From positions 1-64,000 of the forward strand of contig JAGXSU010000084.1 of assembly GCA_018333785.1 (NCBI GenBank): DNA of 64,000 bases, read 5' to 3'. The stretch's first letter is position 1. The number at the start of each line of letters is the position of its first letter. Below the pieces are notes generated by a model, which saw only the letters and a program-made list of their open reading frames with translations, had not been told where the DNA came from and ran no database searches. Origin of the DNA: Methylomicrobium sp. (GTDB lineage: Bacteria; Pseudomonadota; Gammaproteobacteria; Methylococcales; Methylomonadaceae). The position numbers were made by a program, and so were the translations under genes. This document shows, one piece after another, positions 27,332 through 36,568 of the stretch.

Positions 27332-27805
27332 ATGAGCTCACCGGAAACAGAACTGTCACGTTTGGGCTGGCGAGAATGGACTGCCCTGCCCGACTTGAAT
27401 ATCCCCCTGATCAAAGCCAAAGTAGATACCGGCGCCCGCTCTTCAGCACTTCATGCTTTTATGGTTGACCCCTATAAACGCGGAGGAAGCCACTGGATTA
27501 TGTTCGCTATCCATCCGTATCAAAACAGAACCGATATTATTGTGGAATGTCACTCTCCAGTCCATGATCGGCGGATTGTATCGGACTCTGGAGGACATCG
27601 TAACCGCCGCTATGTCATAAAAACTCAGCTGGTTGTCGGTCAAAAAATAACGATGGCAGAACTGACGTTAACCAATCGCGACACCATGAAATTCAGGATG
27701 TTATTGGGACGAACCGCAATGCGGGGCCAGTATCTAGTCGATCCGCAAAAGTCTTATCTGCAGGGAAAACCGGAGATCGTGGCACCTTTGAAGCAACCGG
27801 ATTGA
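27332..27805 (+). CDS. RimB/RimK-associated retropepsin-like protease
   Basis: 157 residues of the family formerly called ATP-dependent zinc protease (PF05618). The key block is KAKVDTGARSSALHA, with the aspartic-protease-like D-T-G, followed by ECHSPVHDRRIVSDSGGHR, RYVIKTQLVVGQ and LLGRTAMRGQYLVDPQKSYL. Family members often sit beside RimK-type ATP-grasp ligases and may remove poly-glutamate tails; no rimK is present here. It follows ispG after a hairpin and might be read through from it. Confidence 0.88.
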   Translation: MSSPETELSRLGWREWTALPDLNIPLIKAKVDTGARSSALHAFMVDPYKRGGSHWIMFAIHPYQNRTDIIVECHSPVHDRRIVSDSGGHRNRRYVIKTQLVVGQKITMAELTLTNRDTMKFRMLLGRTAMRGQYLVDPQKSYLQGKPEIVAPLKQPD

Positions 27806-27865
27806 TCCAGAGGAGTCACTATCAATTAACGCAAATACAGATGCCGAAAGTTACTCCGCCTGAAT

Positions 27866-29047
27866 CTAACCGGGTTTTCCGTCTTCTCTGGGGGCAGCGA
27901 GTATCGGCCCGTAGTAATACAGAAACAGTGAAAAGGCGGCAAGCCAACATAAGGTTGACAAATAAAGCATCTGCCCATACCAATCAGGAAGCATAGCGGG
28001 CATGATCACTCGGGCAAAAGCTGACAGATTGATCAATACAAAGGCGAGAGCAATCACATTGGAGGTTTTAAGTATTCTGCCGGTATGACCCAAAGCAACC
28101 CTGGCCATCATACCCATGGTCAAAACCCCTATGCCACCGACTGTAAATGCATGCATCGATAAATAAGCCGGTATCAAACCATAGGCGGAAAGACCCACCA
28201 TCACAAAGCCCAAAATAATCCATCCGTAGCCTATATATAAAATCCACAACAGTGGAACATACCAGATACGATGGATGTACCAGCCTGCAATCCTCAAAAC
28301 GTTAGCTATCACCGCGCCAACGACGGCGATGAGTAAAACCGCACCACTAATATCAAGCATTTGCAGAGCAAAAACGCTTACACCGCTGGCTATAGACAAC
28401 ACATCCAGCACGGGACTTCTGATGGCCAGGGTGCCCGACAAGCCTTTCTCTGTAAAAAAAGGAAACACAATGCCTGCGATGACAAGAATCATCGTAATAA
28501 TGGTATAAACCAGAAGCTGTATACCCAATTGAGCGACGTTGTCCGCCAGATCCAATTGTTCGACATGAATTAAGGTATTGGCTATTGCCATTACCAGCAG
28601 CAAGCCCAAAAACAGGGTACTTCGCTTGTCTCGCGCAGCTAAAACAGGCTTAACCAGAGCCACTATCAACACCGGCAAAAAGGCCCAATCGATGATCGCG
28701 ATCATCAAATCCGGCAATAATCCTGAATAAAAAGGCACGATTCGCCCATAAAGCCACAGCAAACATAACCCTGCCAATTGATCACCGCTTAAAGTGGCCT
28801 GATTTGTCCAGTTTCTTATCGCTGTCAGTAAAAAACCGGCGATGACTGCCGACGTGTAACCCATTAGCATCTCGTGAGCGTGCCAACCGGTTATTTGAAA
28901 ATAATTCTTGAGCTCTATCTCTCCCTTGAACAAGCCGTTCCATAACGTGATTAAAACTAAAGCCGACAAAACAGCTAAAGCGAAAAAAGCTCTGAACCCA
29001 AGACTAAACAGTGGATAGTCAAATATTTTTTCTTTGGTGTTATTCAT
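27866..29047 (-). CDS. nnrS: NnrS family membrane protein
   Basis: 393 residues, almost entirely membrane helices (about 12). The family start is clear: PLFSLGFRAFFALA, then GWHAHEMLMGYTSAVIAGFLLTAIRNWT. His residues in WHAHEM and in later helices (LIHVEQL, MHAFTVGGIGVLTMGMMARVALGHTG) are the proposed heme and copper ligands. NnrS protects against nitric oxide and related nitrosative stress in other bacteria. The start overlaps the end of the DUF455 gene by four bases, so the two form an operon. Its presence fits the nitrite reductase genes elsewhere in the window, although NirB is assimilatory. Confidence 0.92.
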   Translation of the reverse strand: MNNTKEKIFDYPLFSLGFRAFFALAVLSALVLITLWNGLFKGEIELKNYFQITGWHAHEMLMGYTSAVIAGFLLTAIRNWTNQATLSGDQLAGLCLLWLYGRIVPFYSGLLPDLMIAIIDWAFLPVLIVALVKPVLAARDKRSTLFLGLLLVMAIANTLIHVEQLDLADNVAQLGIQLLVYTIITMILVIAGIVFPFFTEKGLSGTLAIRSPVLDVLSIASGVSVFALQMLDISGAVLLIAVVGAVIANVLRIAGWYIHRIWYVPLLWILYIGYGWIILGFVMVGLSAYGLIPAYLSMHAFTVGGIGVLTMGMMARVALGHTGRILKTSNVIALAFVLINLSAFARVIMPAMLPDWYGQMLYLSTLCWLAAFSLFLYYYGPILAAPREDGKPG

Positions 29048-29835
29048 TTTTCCAGCCAGTCAAGTTCCGCCTCTGAGAAGCCTGCCATTATACGCATTTC
29101 TCTATTAAATGGCCCTTTGGGTTTCCCCATGTCGTAATTTTTGATCAGATCAATATAGTGTTTATCGGGTGCCAGCGTTTGCCGTTCGCATTCAAACTTA
29201 AACCATTTTGAACCCAGCTCCACATGACCGATTTCATCGTTTAGAATTTTTTCCAGAATAGCAGCGCTCTTTGTATCGCCGATGCCTTTAAATTTATCGA
29301 TCATGACCGGTGTCGCATCAAGTCCTCTCGCCTCCATGCAACGCGGCACAACAGCCAATCTTGCCAAAAGATCCTCAGCAGTTTGCTGTGCGTGTTCCCA
29401 TAAGCCTCCGTGCGCAGGCAGATCACCGTAGTCAATTCCCCTGCTGATAAGATGTTCACGAATCATGGAAAAATGCTGAGCTTCTTCTTCAGCAACTAAA
29501 AGCCAGTCTTTATAGAAATTTTCGGGCATATCACGAAACCGGTATAGCATGTCCCAAGCCAATGATATGGCGATAAATTCGATATGTGCGATAGCATGGA
29601 AGAAGGCCGTTTTGCCTTCTGCAGTATTAAACGATCGCTTGGGCATATGGCGAGGAGACATTAGAATGGGACGCTGCGGAAATCGAACCTGATCGATAGC
29701 CATTGGCGAATCAGAAGATTCGAAGCATAATTCCCCTCTTTCAAATTGCTGCCAGGCCAAATGTGTCCACTTTAGCTTGCCCTCAATGGAGTCATCACTC
29801 AAGCACAGCCTGGCTAAATCAAATATGTTTTTCAT
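29044..29835 (-). CDS. DUF455 ferritin-like protein
   Basis: 263 residues of the DUF455 family, a ferritin-like four-helix fold. Likely di-iron ligands are in AHIEFIAISLAWDM (E and preceding H), EEEAQHFSMI (ExxxH type) and NDEIGHVELGSKWF (ExxH). The enzyme activity is not known to me. Gene coupling with nnrS by a 4-bp overlap suggests a shared promoter and perhaps a shared response. The divergent VanZ-like gene starts 16 bp away. Confidence 0.85.
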   Translation of the reverse strand: MKNIFDLARLCLSDDSIEGKLKWTHLAWQQFERGELCFESSDSPMAIDQVRFPQRPILMSPRHMPKRSFNTAEGKTAFFHAIAHIEFIAISLAWDMLYRFRDMPENFYKDWLLVAEEEAQHFSMIREHLISRGIDYGDLPAHGGLWEHAQQTAEDLLARLAVVPRCMEARGLDATPVMIDKFKGIGDTKSAAILEKILNDEIGHVELGSKWFKFECERQTLAPDKHYIDLIKNYDMGKPKGPFNREMRIMAGFSEAELDWLEK

Positions 29836-29851
29836 TGTAAACCGATTAAAA

Positions 29852-30208
29852 ATGACTCAATTACTGGATACCTTCGCACTGATTATTTACTGTTCTTTCA
29901 TCTATTGGCTTTCAGATCAGCCATCGGTGCCTGTGCCCATGTGGTTTGACCATCAGGACAAGCTTTATCACGGTGGCGCCTATTTTATAATGGCTATACT
30001 CACATGGCGATTATTTAGGCACTTTACCGCAAAACCCTGGTTGACTGGGATTTTAGCCTTTATCTTCTGCAGCTTATTTGGCTTATCCGATGAATGGCAT
30101 CAATCTTTTGTTGCCGGCCGATATTCTGATTTGGCAGACTGGATAGCTGACAGCGTTGGCGCAATGATAGGCATATTGGCCATCTATCGATTAACATCCC
30201 GCGCCTGA
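29852..30208 (+). CDS. VanZ-like membrane protein
   Basis: 118 residues from MTQLLDTFALIIYCSFIYWL; the ORF track start is inside the divergent DUF455 gene and is rejected. Four membrane helices are visible, with the VanZ family block FDHQDKLYHGGAYFIMAIL and LSDEWHQSFVAGRYSDLADWIADSVGA. The conserved D-K-x-x-H and D-E-x-H-Q positions are typical. Family role is unclear, apart from teicoplanin resistance in the founding member. It is divergent from nnrS-DUF455 and not clearly linked to the GNAT gene that follows 93 bp later. Confidence 0.88.
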   Translation: MTQLLDTFALIIYCSFIYWLSDQPSVPVPMWFDHQDKLYHGGAYFIMAILTWRLFRHFTAKPWLTGILAFIFCSLFGLSDEWHQSFVAGRYSDLADWIADSVGAMIGILAIYRLTSRA

Positions 30209-30301
30209 ATCCGCTAGAATAGCTAAGTTGCAGAGAGCACCCTGTTGTTTATCAAAGGTTTTAAAGCCTGAGTCGTTTAGCCATTCAATATCTTACATTC
30301 T

Positions 30302-30901
30302 ATGTCTCAAAATATACGCATTGAACGCTGGAGCGGGAAAGCTCTGGAAAAATACATCCCGGATCTCGCTCGCCTGAGAATTGAAGTTTTTCATGACTTT
30401 CCCTATTTGTATGACGGTGATTTCGAATACGAAAAGCGATATCTTCAAACTTATATTAATTGCCCGGACAGCGTTATTGTTCTCGCTTTTGATGGCGATA
30501 AAATCATCGGCGCATCCACCGCCATCCCATTAAAATATGAAACCGATGAAGTCAAAAAGCCTTTTATTGAAAAAGGTTATAACGTCGATGAAGTCTTTTA
30601 TTGTGGCGAATCGGTATTAAACAAAAACTACCGTGGCCTTGGGATAGGCGTAAAGTTTTTTGAGCAACGGGAAGCTCATGCAGCTGATCTCGGTGGCTTT
30701 AAACATGTTTGTTTCTGCTGTGTTGAAAGACCCACTGAGCATCCCAGACGACCGGCCGATTATGTGCCGCTGGATAAGTTCTGGAACAAACGCGGCTATG
30801 TCAAGCATCCTGAATTGCAGACGACCTATTCATGGAAGGACCTGGATAATGAAGCTGAAACCCCCAAACTTATGACATTCTGGTTAAAACATGACCGTTA
30901 A
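30302..30901 (+). CDS. GNAT family N-acetyltransferase
   Basis: 199 residues. The acetyl-CoA binding motif is visible in CGESVLNKNYRGLGIGVKFFEQRE (R/Q-x-x-G-x-G/A type: RGLGIG). The N-terminal part (LARLRIEVFHDFPYLYDGD) and the Trp/Tyr-rich end (FWNKRGYVKHPELQTTYSWK) match a clade that occurs next to a nitrilase-like gene. The downstream gene starts inside this one (11-bp overlap), so translation is coupled. Substrate is unknown. Confidence 0.88.
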   Translation: MSQNIRIERWSGKALEKYIPDLARLRIEVFHDFPYLYDGDFEYEKRYLQTYINCPDSVIVLAFDGDKIIGASTAIPLKYETDEVKKPFIEKGYNVDEVFYCGESVLNKNYRGLGIGVKFFEQREAHAADLGGFKHVCFCCVERPTEHPRRPADYVPLDKFWNKRGYVKHPELQTTYSWKDLDNEAETPKLMTFWLKHDR

Positions 30902-31754
30902 AATTGCAACCGCTCAATATGACATCAGTTTTTTAGAAAGCTGGTCCGATTATGAACAAAAAATCAACCAGTGGGTACAGCAGGCAGTTGAAGAAAATGC
31001 GCGTATTCTTTTATTTCCGGAATATGGCAGCCTGGAATTAGCCTCGCTGTTTCCGAAAGAAATATACAGCTCGCTAGAAAAACAGCTGTCGGAATTACAA
31101 ACGCTGCACGAAAGATTCGTTAATCTCTACCAACTGCTGGCTAAAAAGCATAAGTGCTACATTCAAGCAGGGACATTTCCGGTCAAACTTGAGTCCGGGG
31201 AATACCGTAATCGCGCTTATTTGTTCATGCCGGATGGAACCTGTGATTATCAGGACAAGCTACAGATGACCCGTTTCGAAAATGAACAATGGCTGATTAA
31301 AAGCGGGACGGAATTGAAATGCTTTGATACCGATTTCGGAAAAATAGCGATAAATGTCTGCTATGACAGCGAGTTTCCTTTGCTTGCCAGAAAACAGGTT
31401 GAAGCAGGTACCAATCTGATATTAGTGCCCAGTTGTACCGATACTCTGGCAGGTTACCATCGGGTAAAAATTGGCTGTCAGGCCAGGGCCTTGGAAAATC
31501 AGTGTTATGTTGTGCAATCACCAACTGTAGGTTCTGCAGCCTGGTCTGAAGCAGTAGACGTCAATATCGGTGCTGCTGCTGTTTACACACCTGTCGACAG
31601 AGGATTCCCGGATAATGGGATTGCTGCGATGGGCGAGTTGAATAAAACCCAGTGGGTTTTTGCTGATTTATATCTGGAAAATATCGCTAAGGTAAGAGAG
31701 GAGGGCCAAGTCTTTAACTACAGAGATTGGCCTTTACAGTCCCGGTTTATGTAA
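30891..31754 (+). CDS. Carbon-nitrogen hydrolase (nitrilase superfamily)
   Basis: 287 residues with the Glu-Lys-Cys triad: E in LLFPEYGSLEL, K in CDYQDKLQMTRFE, and C in AINVCYDSEFPLLAR. A second Glu is at the usual place near the Lys region. Cytoplasmic amidase or nitrilase of unknown substrate. Coupled to the GNAT gene by an 11-bp overlap; the pair could acetylate and deacylate related amines, but this is an inference. It is convergent with rpoS, with only 20 bp between stops. Confidence 0.92.
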   Translation: MTVKIATAQYDISFLESWSDYEQKINQWVQQAVEENARILLFPEYGSLELASLFPKEIYSSLEKQLSELQTLHERFVNLYQLLAKKHKCYIQAGTFPVKLESGEYRNRAYLFMPDGTCDYQDKLQMTRFENEQWLIKSGTELKCFDTDFGKIAINVCYDSEFPLLARKQVEAGTNLILVPSCTDTLAGYHRVKIGCQARALENQCYVVQSPTVGSAAWSEAVDVNIGAAAVYTPVDRGFPDNGIAAMGELNKTQWVFADLYLENIAKVREEGQVFNYRDWPLQSRFM

Positions 31755-31774
31755 GCCGCTGTAAATCCTCTCAA

Positions 31775-32758
31775 TTAATGAAAAATTGACTCAAAGGAAT
31801 AACCGCCAAACTCTAATATTTCTTTGAGTCTTTTCAGTGCATCCATTTGAATTTGTCTTACTCTTTCCCGTGTTACACCCATTTCCTGAGCCACTTGCTC
31901 AAGTGTGGCATATTCGTAACCACAAAGCCCGTAACGACGGCAAATTACTTCGCGCTGCTTTTCTGAAAGCTGATAAACCCAGCTTGTCACATTATCTTTA
32001 ATGCCCTCTTCTTGAAGCGTTTCAGAAGGAGACATGCTCCATTCATCAGTCAGTGAATCCAACAAAGGTTTATCGAAATCTTTACCGGCCGGTACATCAA
32101 CAGAACTGACTCGCTCGTTAAGTTTCAACATTTTTTCAACCGTTTTGACCGGTTTGTTGAGATGTTCGGCAATATCTTCGGCTTTAGGTTCGTGATCGAG
32201 CGTTTGCGCGAGTTGTCTTTGCGCTTTGAGATAGGTATTCATTTCTTTAACGATATGAATCGGCAATCGAATCGTGCGAGTCTGATTCATAATAGCGCGT
32301 TCAATTGTTTGTCTGATCCACCAGGTCGCGTAAGTGGAAAACCTGAAGCCACGATCGGGATCGAATTTTTCGACGGCACGAATCAAACCTAAATTACCTT
32401 CTTCTATCAGATCGAGTAAAGGTAAACCTCTGTTCAAATAACGGCGTGATATTTTGACAACCAGTCTTAAGTTGCTTTCTATCATTATTCTGCGGGCATT
32501 TTCATCGCCTCTTAATACTCTTCTGCCGTACATCTTTTCCTGATCAGCAGTAAGCAGTTGCGATCGCCCTAACTCATTAAGGTAGAACCGGGTAGCATCG
32601 AAATTTTGATCATTTTGGGATTCATCACTCAAAACCTCATCAATAATGGGTTCTTCCAGTAAATCCAGCTCCTCTTCGCTGTCTTCATCGTACGGCAGAA
32701 TGTCGCCTATTGAAGCTTGAGCATTGAGAGGAATGATTTCAATTAGTTCTTCTTTCAT
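31775..32758 (-). CDS. rpoS: RNA polymerase sigma factor RpoS
   Basis: 327 residues, the stationary-phase and general-stress sigma factor. Region 1.2 ([19 protein letters not shown]), region 2 ([56 protein letters not shown]), region 3 and region 4 ([20 protein letters not shown]) are all present. nlpD lies directly upstream, the usual arrangement in which rpoS is partly transcribed from within nlpD. The GGAGG ribosome binding site is strong and lies inside a short self-complementary sequence AACCTGGAGGTT, so it may be partly masked in the mRNA. Confidence 0.97.
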   Translation of the reverse strand: MKEELIEIIPLNAQASIGDILPYDEDSEEELDLLEEPIIDEVLSDESQNDQNFDATRFYLNELGRSQLLTADQEKMYGRRVLRGDENARRIMIESNLRLVVKISRRYLNRGLPLLDLIEEGNLGLIRAVEKFDPDRGFRFSTYATWWIRQTIERAIMNQTRTIRLPIHIVKEMNTYLKAQRQLAQTLDHEPKAEDIAEHLNKPVKTVEKMLKLNERVSSVDVPAGKDFDKPLLDSLTDEWSMSPSETLQEEGIKDNVTSWVYQLSEKQREVICRRYGLCGYEYATLEQVAQEMGVTRERVRQIQMDALKRLKEILEFGGYSFESIFH

Positions 32759-32798
32759 TTTAACCTCCAGGTTATCGGTTCTTGCCGTATAGAATCTT

Positions 32799-33608
32799 TC
32801 AATTTACCGGTAGATAGTAAAGTGGATCGACCGGATTTCCGTATTGTCTAATTTCGAAATGAAGCGATGGCTTGCCCGACCTGGACATACCAACTTTTGC
32901 AATAAACTGAGCTTTCTCAACTTCCTGGCCTTCTCTAACCAGTAATTCCTTGTTGTTTGCATAAGCACTCATATAGACTTCATCGTGTCTAATGATGAGT
33001 AAATTTCCTACTCCTTTAGGACCTTTACCGCTGTAAACGACTTTTCCGCTCTCTGCCGCTTGGACGGGTTGATCGATATAACCGCTGATATCAATCCCTT
33101 TTTTATCGGTCTGTTTAAAATCTTTTACAACCATTCCGGTAATCGGCCAGTGCCAGTGCAACTTTAACAGTTTTTTGTTATCTGTTGAAAATGTAGGCTT
33201 TTTTTGTGACGTATTTCTCCTTTTGTTTTCAAAACTCTGCTTCTCATCATCAGGATTTTCGAATGGATCCCTTTGAACCTCAAAGACTTTTAATCGTTGT
33301 CCCTCGTGCAAAAGATAAGGCGGCTGAATCTGATTCCATTCGGCAAGCTGGAAATAACTGACGCCAAAACGAAGTCCTATCCGATAAAGATTATCGCCGG
33401 ACCGGACCGTATAAAAAGCACCTGTTTCGGGAGCGTCTTCTTCGACATCCGATCCGGATTGTTCTTTGGTTTCTGATGACTCTTCAGGCACTACACTGAT
33501 TGTGTCCTCATAAAAAATATTTTTTGCGCAAGCGCTGCAAAAAACTATCAACAGTATGAAGCTTCTACTGAAGAGCTGTTTTAATCTGCTAAAAAGTAGC
33601 GACTCCAC
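32799..33608 (-). CDS. nlpD: Outer-membrane lipoprotein NlpD, murein hydrolase activator
   Basis: 269 residues. The lipoprotein signal ends at FCSAC. A LysM domain follows (about 65-110, [20 protein letters not shown]), then a linker and an M23/LytM domain (about 165-269). The canonical metal ligand H-x-G-x-D appears as KKGIDISG, so the first His is missing, and the domain is expected to be inactive as a peptidase, as in E. coli NlpD and EnvC, which activate amidases during cell separation. The upstream gene is divergent-free: the J-domain gene lies 60 bp upstream on the same strand. Confidence 0.93.
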   Translation of the reverse strand: MESLLFSRLKQLFSRSFILLIVFCSACAKNIFYEDTISVVPEESSETKEQSGSDVEEDAPETGAFYTVRSGDNLYRIGLRFGVSYFQLAEWNQIQPPYLLHEGQRLKVFEVQRDPFENPDDEKQSFENKRRNTSQKKPTFSTDNKKLLKLHWHWPITGMVVKDFKQTDKKGIDISGYIDQPVQAAESGKVVYSGKGPKGVGNLLIIRHDEVYMSAYANNKELLVREGQEVEKAQFIAKVGMSRSGKPSLHFEIRQYGNPVDPLYYLPVN

Positions 33609-33667
33609 AAAATCTCGTTGTTACCAGTTAACAGGAGGCCAAGCTTTAATTGAGAGAAAATGACTGA

Positions 33668-34180
33668 TCATGATTTCAACAATACTTCTTTTGCCTGATT
33701 GATTTTTGCAGCCAAATAATCGCTGCCGCCACGATCGGGGTGTAACTTTTGCATGAGTTTTTTATGAGCACTGATGATGTCCTCTCGGGTAGCGCCAACC
33801 TGCAATCCCAAGATTTGGTAAGCTTCTTCTTTAGTCACTGCGCCTTTAAAATGGGAATAGGTTTTGTGTTTCTGGTAATGCTCTTGCTTGCCGCCGCGAT
33901 ATTGAAACCATAACCGCTGAATGACCGGCGCATATCTGGCCAGCAAGGGTGCGGCCCGCATTAACCCTGAAACAAGAACACCCAATGCCGCCAACAACCA
34001 ACTAAGCCGCCCTGTGACCGCCAAATACAGCATAATAAATACAATTAAACCAAGACCTGCGGTTTTGAGATGTTTATTGAGCGTTTCTTTTGGCATCTTG
34101 AACACTGAACGCAGGCCAAAAAATACCATCAACACCAGAACCAGAACCAAGTACAACCGAATCAAAAATTTCTCCAACAA
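33668..34180 (-). CDS. Membrane-anchored J-domain protein
   Basis: 170 residues. Two or three N-terminal membrane helices (about 7-25 and 40-75, [12 protein letters not shown] and [20 protein letters not shown]) are followed by a C-terminal J domain from about 115 with HPD in [20 protein letters not shown]. It is similar in layout to TIM14/PAM18-like and short DnaJ-like proteins that recruit DnaK to the membrane. It lacks the G/F and zinc regions of full DnaJ. It probably forms a unit with nlpD and rpoS downstream. Confidence 0.85.
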   Translation of the reverse strand: MLEKFLIRLYLVLVLVLMVFFGLRSVFKMPKETLNKHLKTAGLGLIVFIMLYLAVTGRLSWLLAALGVLVSGLMRAAPLLARYAPVIQRLWFQYRGGKQEHYQKHKTYSHFKGAVTKEEAYQILGLQVGATREDIISAHKKLMQKLHPDRGGSDYLAAKINQAKEVLLKS

Positions 34181-34242
34181 TCTAAAATGATTTTGTAACT
34201 ATTTCGCGAGTCTCTTAAACAGCGCAGACAATTGATTTATCG

Positions 34243-34274
34243 AGCTATCTGCAACAGGGATGTTGCAGATAGCT
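34243..34274. repeat. Perfect 13-bp inverted repeat (hairpin) before mobB
   Basis: AGCTATCTGCAAC and GTTGCAGATAGCT pair without mismatch around AGGGAT. It lies in the 280-bp gap between the divergent J-domain gene and mobB. No T run follows on either strand. The rest of the gap shows nothing else I can name. Confidence 0.6.
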
Positions 34275-34461
34275 ACGGGGACGCATTCATCTGTCCTTTG
34301 AAATCAAGCACCTACACCCAATAAAATGGGAGAGGTGAGCAGATACGAAAAAAATACTGAATAGTTACGATTTATCAAGTGTATGCCTGATAGTGTTTAA
34401 GCATTATATTAATACTATCTTAGCCCGATCTTTTTTTCGACTCTTAATCCATTTACTCAAC

Positions 34462-34992
34462 ATGCAGCATGCAGCCATACCTATAATCGGATTCGCCGCT
34501 TTCAGCGGAACCGGAAAAACCACGCTCCTTACTCAACTGATACCGCTATTAAGCCAAGAAGGTTTAAAAATCGGTTTGATAAAACACAGTCATCATAGTT
34601 TCGAAATCGATCAACCCGGAAAAGACAGCTTTCGACTAAGAAAAGCCGGCGCTGTTTCAGTTCTCCTTGCGTCTCGTAACAGGCGTGCAATCATTACTGA
34701 AATCGATTCCGAACAAGAACCCCGACTGGACGATCAACTGAAAGTTCTCGATCAATCTAACCTTGATTTGATCCTGGTGGAAGGCTTCAAAGCAGAGCAC
34801 TTTCCAAAAATAGAGCTGCACAGACCCGCACTCAATAAACCTCTGCTTTACCCTAACGATCCCAACGTCATCGCCATCGCTTCGGATTCCCCTTTGACTT
34901 TGCCTGATAATATGACCGGACTTGATCTCAATCAACCGGCTGAAATTGCTGATTTCATCTTGAACTGGCACAAGGAGACATCACATGATTGA
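34462..34992 (+). CDS. mobB: Molybdopterin-guanine dinucleotide biosynthesis protein MobB
   Basis: 176 residues from MQHAAIPIIGFAAFSGTGKT. The P-loop is GFAAFSGTGKTTLL, followed by GLIKHSHHSFEIDQPGKDSF and LILVEGFKAEHFPKIELHRP, all MobB family blocks. MobB is a GTP-binding partner of MobA in attaching GMP to molybdopterin. An upstream in-frame start would add 23 residues (MFKHYINTI...) and is not supported. The last bases overlap the moeA start by eight, so mobB-moeA are co-translated. Confidence 0.93.
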   Translation: MQHAAIPIIGFAAFSGTGKTTLLTQLIPLLSQEGLKIGLIKHSHHSFEIDQPGKDSFRLRKAGAVSVLLASRNRRAIITEIDSEQEPRLDDQLKVLDQSNLDLILVEGFKAEHFPKIELHRPALNKPLLYPNDPNVIAIASDSPLTLPDNMTGLDLNQPAEIADFILNWHKETSHD

Positions 34993-36235
34993 CTTATGTA
35001 GCCTCGATTCTGAAAAGCTTCTGAGTCTGGACGATGCGCTAGAGAGCATCATCGCAAGCGTGACAGCCGTTTCCGGCACAGAGATTATTCCATTGGCTCA
35101 TGCCCTAGGAAGAATACTTGCCCTAACGGTTACATCGCCAATCGATCTTCCTTACGAACGAAATTCGGCGATGGACGGTTATGCGTTTAACAGCAATGAA
35201 GTCAGTCTTGATTCCTCATTTGAACTCGAACTTGCCGGTACTTCCTGGGCGGGAAAAACATTTGACGGCGCGATCAACAGAGGGGAATGTTTGCGGGTAT
35301 TTACCGGAGCCGTGGTACCCGGAGAACTGGATACTGTTGTTATGCAGGAACAAGTCAAGGTTATCGATAATAGGGTGCAATTTCCTTCCTCAATCAGGGC
35401 CGGTCAGTTTATCCGTCCGGCAGGCGAAGATGTAAAAGCAGGTGAACCCCTGATAGAAGCCTCCAAACGATTAAGCGCGGCTGACATCGGTTATTTGGCC
35501 GCCGCCGGCATTCACCACATTGAGGTATTTCGACCGCTCAGAATTGCTTATCTTGCGACAGGCGATGAGCTGATCTCGCCAGGCCAGCCACTTTCTTCCG
35601 GAAAAATCTTTGAAAGCAATCGCAGCCTTTTGCGCTCGCTGCTAAACGACACTGCTTTTACGGTAACTGATCTGGGCATCGTCAAAGATGACAAAACCGG
35701 GCTCAAAGAGATATTACTCAATGCTGCAGACAATCATGATGTGATCATCAGTTCCGGCGGCGCTTCGGTGGGCGATGCCGACTTTATCCAAGAAATACTG
35801 GATGAATGCGGTCGCGTCGGATTCTGGAAAATTGCGGTAAAACCGGGAAAACCTTTTGCCTTTGGCTGGTTAAAGGACTGTGTTTTTTTTGGCCTTCCTG
35901 GAAATCCCGTTTCCGTCATGGTCGCGTTCGATAAAATTGTCATGCCCGCTTTACGGCAAATGACTGGAGACCGGCCAACCAGAGCACTTAGAATTCAGGC
36001 CGTAAGCACTCAAAACATCAAAAAAGCGCCGGGGAGGCAGGAGTTCATGCGCGGCATTTTGTCATTAAGCGAAGATAATCGCTATGAAGTTAAATCGGCA
36101 GGCAACCAAGGCTCTCATATACTCAGCGTCTTGAGCCGGGCCAATTGTTACATAGACTTGCCGGCAACCAGTCGGGGCGTAACGGCCGGAGAAAACGTTT
36201 GGGTTGAGCCGTTTTCCACCCAAATTGAATACTAA
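34985..36235 (+). CDS. moeA: Molybdopterin molybdotransferase MoeA
   Basis: 416 residues covering the four MoeA domains. Recognisable segments are SPIDLPYERNSAMDGYAF, GEDVKAGEPLI, IAYLATGDELISPGQPL, SSGGASVGDADFI and FFGLPGNPVSVMVAF. It inserts molybdate into adenylylated molybdopterin. With mobB it forms a two-gene cofactor operon; nitrate reductase and formate dehydrogenase would be natural clients, though neither is in this window. It converges on the rhodanese gene with nine bases between stops. Confidence 0.96.
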   Translation: MIDLCSLDSEKLLSLDDALESIIASVTAVSGTEIIPLAHALGRILALTVTSPIDLPYERNSAMDGYAFNSNEVSLDSSFELELAGTSWAGKTFDGAINRGECLRVFTGAVVPGELDTVVMQEQVKVIDNRVQFPSSIRAGQFIRPAGEDVKAGEPLIEASKRLSAADIGYLAAAGIHHIEVFRPLRIAYLATGDELISPGQPLSSGKIFESNRSLLRSLLNDTAFTVTDLGIVKDDKTGLKEILLNAADNHDVIISSGGASVGDADFIQEILDECGRVGFWKIAVKPGKPFAFGWLKDCVFFGLPGNPVSVMVAFDKIVMPALRQMTGDRPTRALRIQAVSTQNIKKAPGRQEFMRGILSLSEDNRYEVKSAGNQGSHILSVLSRANCYIDLPATSRGVTAGENVWVEPFSTQIEY

Positions 36236-36244
36236 AATCAAGTA

Positions 36245-36568
36245 TCAATAGCGCTTGATATTCGGATCACATTCTCTTGACCAGGCATCGATGCCACCCG
36301 CAAGATTCAACACCTGCTTAAACCCGTGATGATCAAGAAAAAAGGCCGCCTGCTGACTTCGAATGCCGTGATGGCAAATCACGACCACTTCTTTGAGAGG
36401 ATCCAATTCATTAAAACGCAATGGAATCTGATTCAGAGGAATAAGCTGACTACCGTCAATCCGAGCATACTCGAATTCATGCGGCTCTCTCACATCCAAT
36501 AAAAAGGGTGCGTCTTTTTCGCTTAAACGAACCAGTAAATCGGTCGCTTCTATTTGTACTACTGCCAT
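36245..36568 (-). CDS. Single-domain rhodanese-like sulfurtransferase
   Basis: 107 residues forming one rhodanese domain. The active-site Cys is in VICHHGIRSQQAA, a CxxGxR-type loop, with PFLLDVREPHEFEYARI and GFKQVLNLAGGIDAWS as flanking family blocks. It probably moves sulfur as a persulfide in the cytoplasm. The start lies within the last codons of the aminotransferase gene (10-bp overlap), so it is translated in concert with it. Confidence 0.92.
   Translation of the reverse strand: MAVVQIEATDLLVRLSEKDAPFLLDVREPHEFEYARIDGSQLIPLNQIPLRFNELDPLKEVVVICHHGIRSQQAAFFLDHHGFKQVLNLAGGIDAWSRECDPNIKRY

Noticed and set aside
34321-34350. Possible 6S-like or other small RNA stem before mobB
   Set aside because: Short pairing CACCT/AGGTG with CCCA/TGGG is present, but there is no promoter, terminator or known RNA signature.
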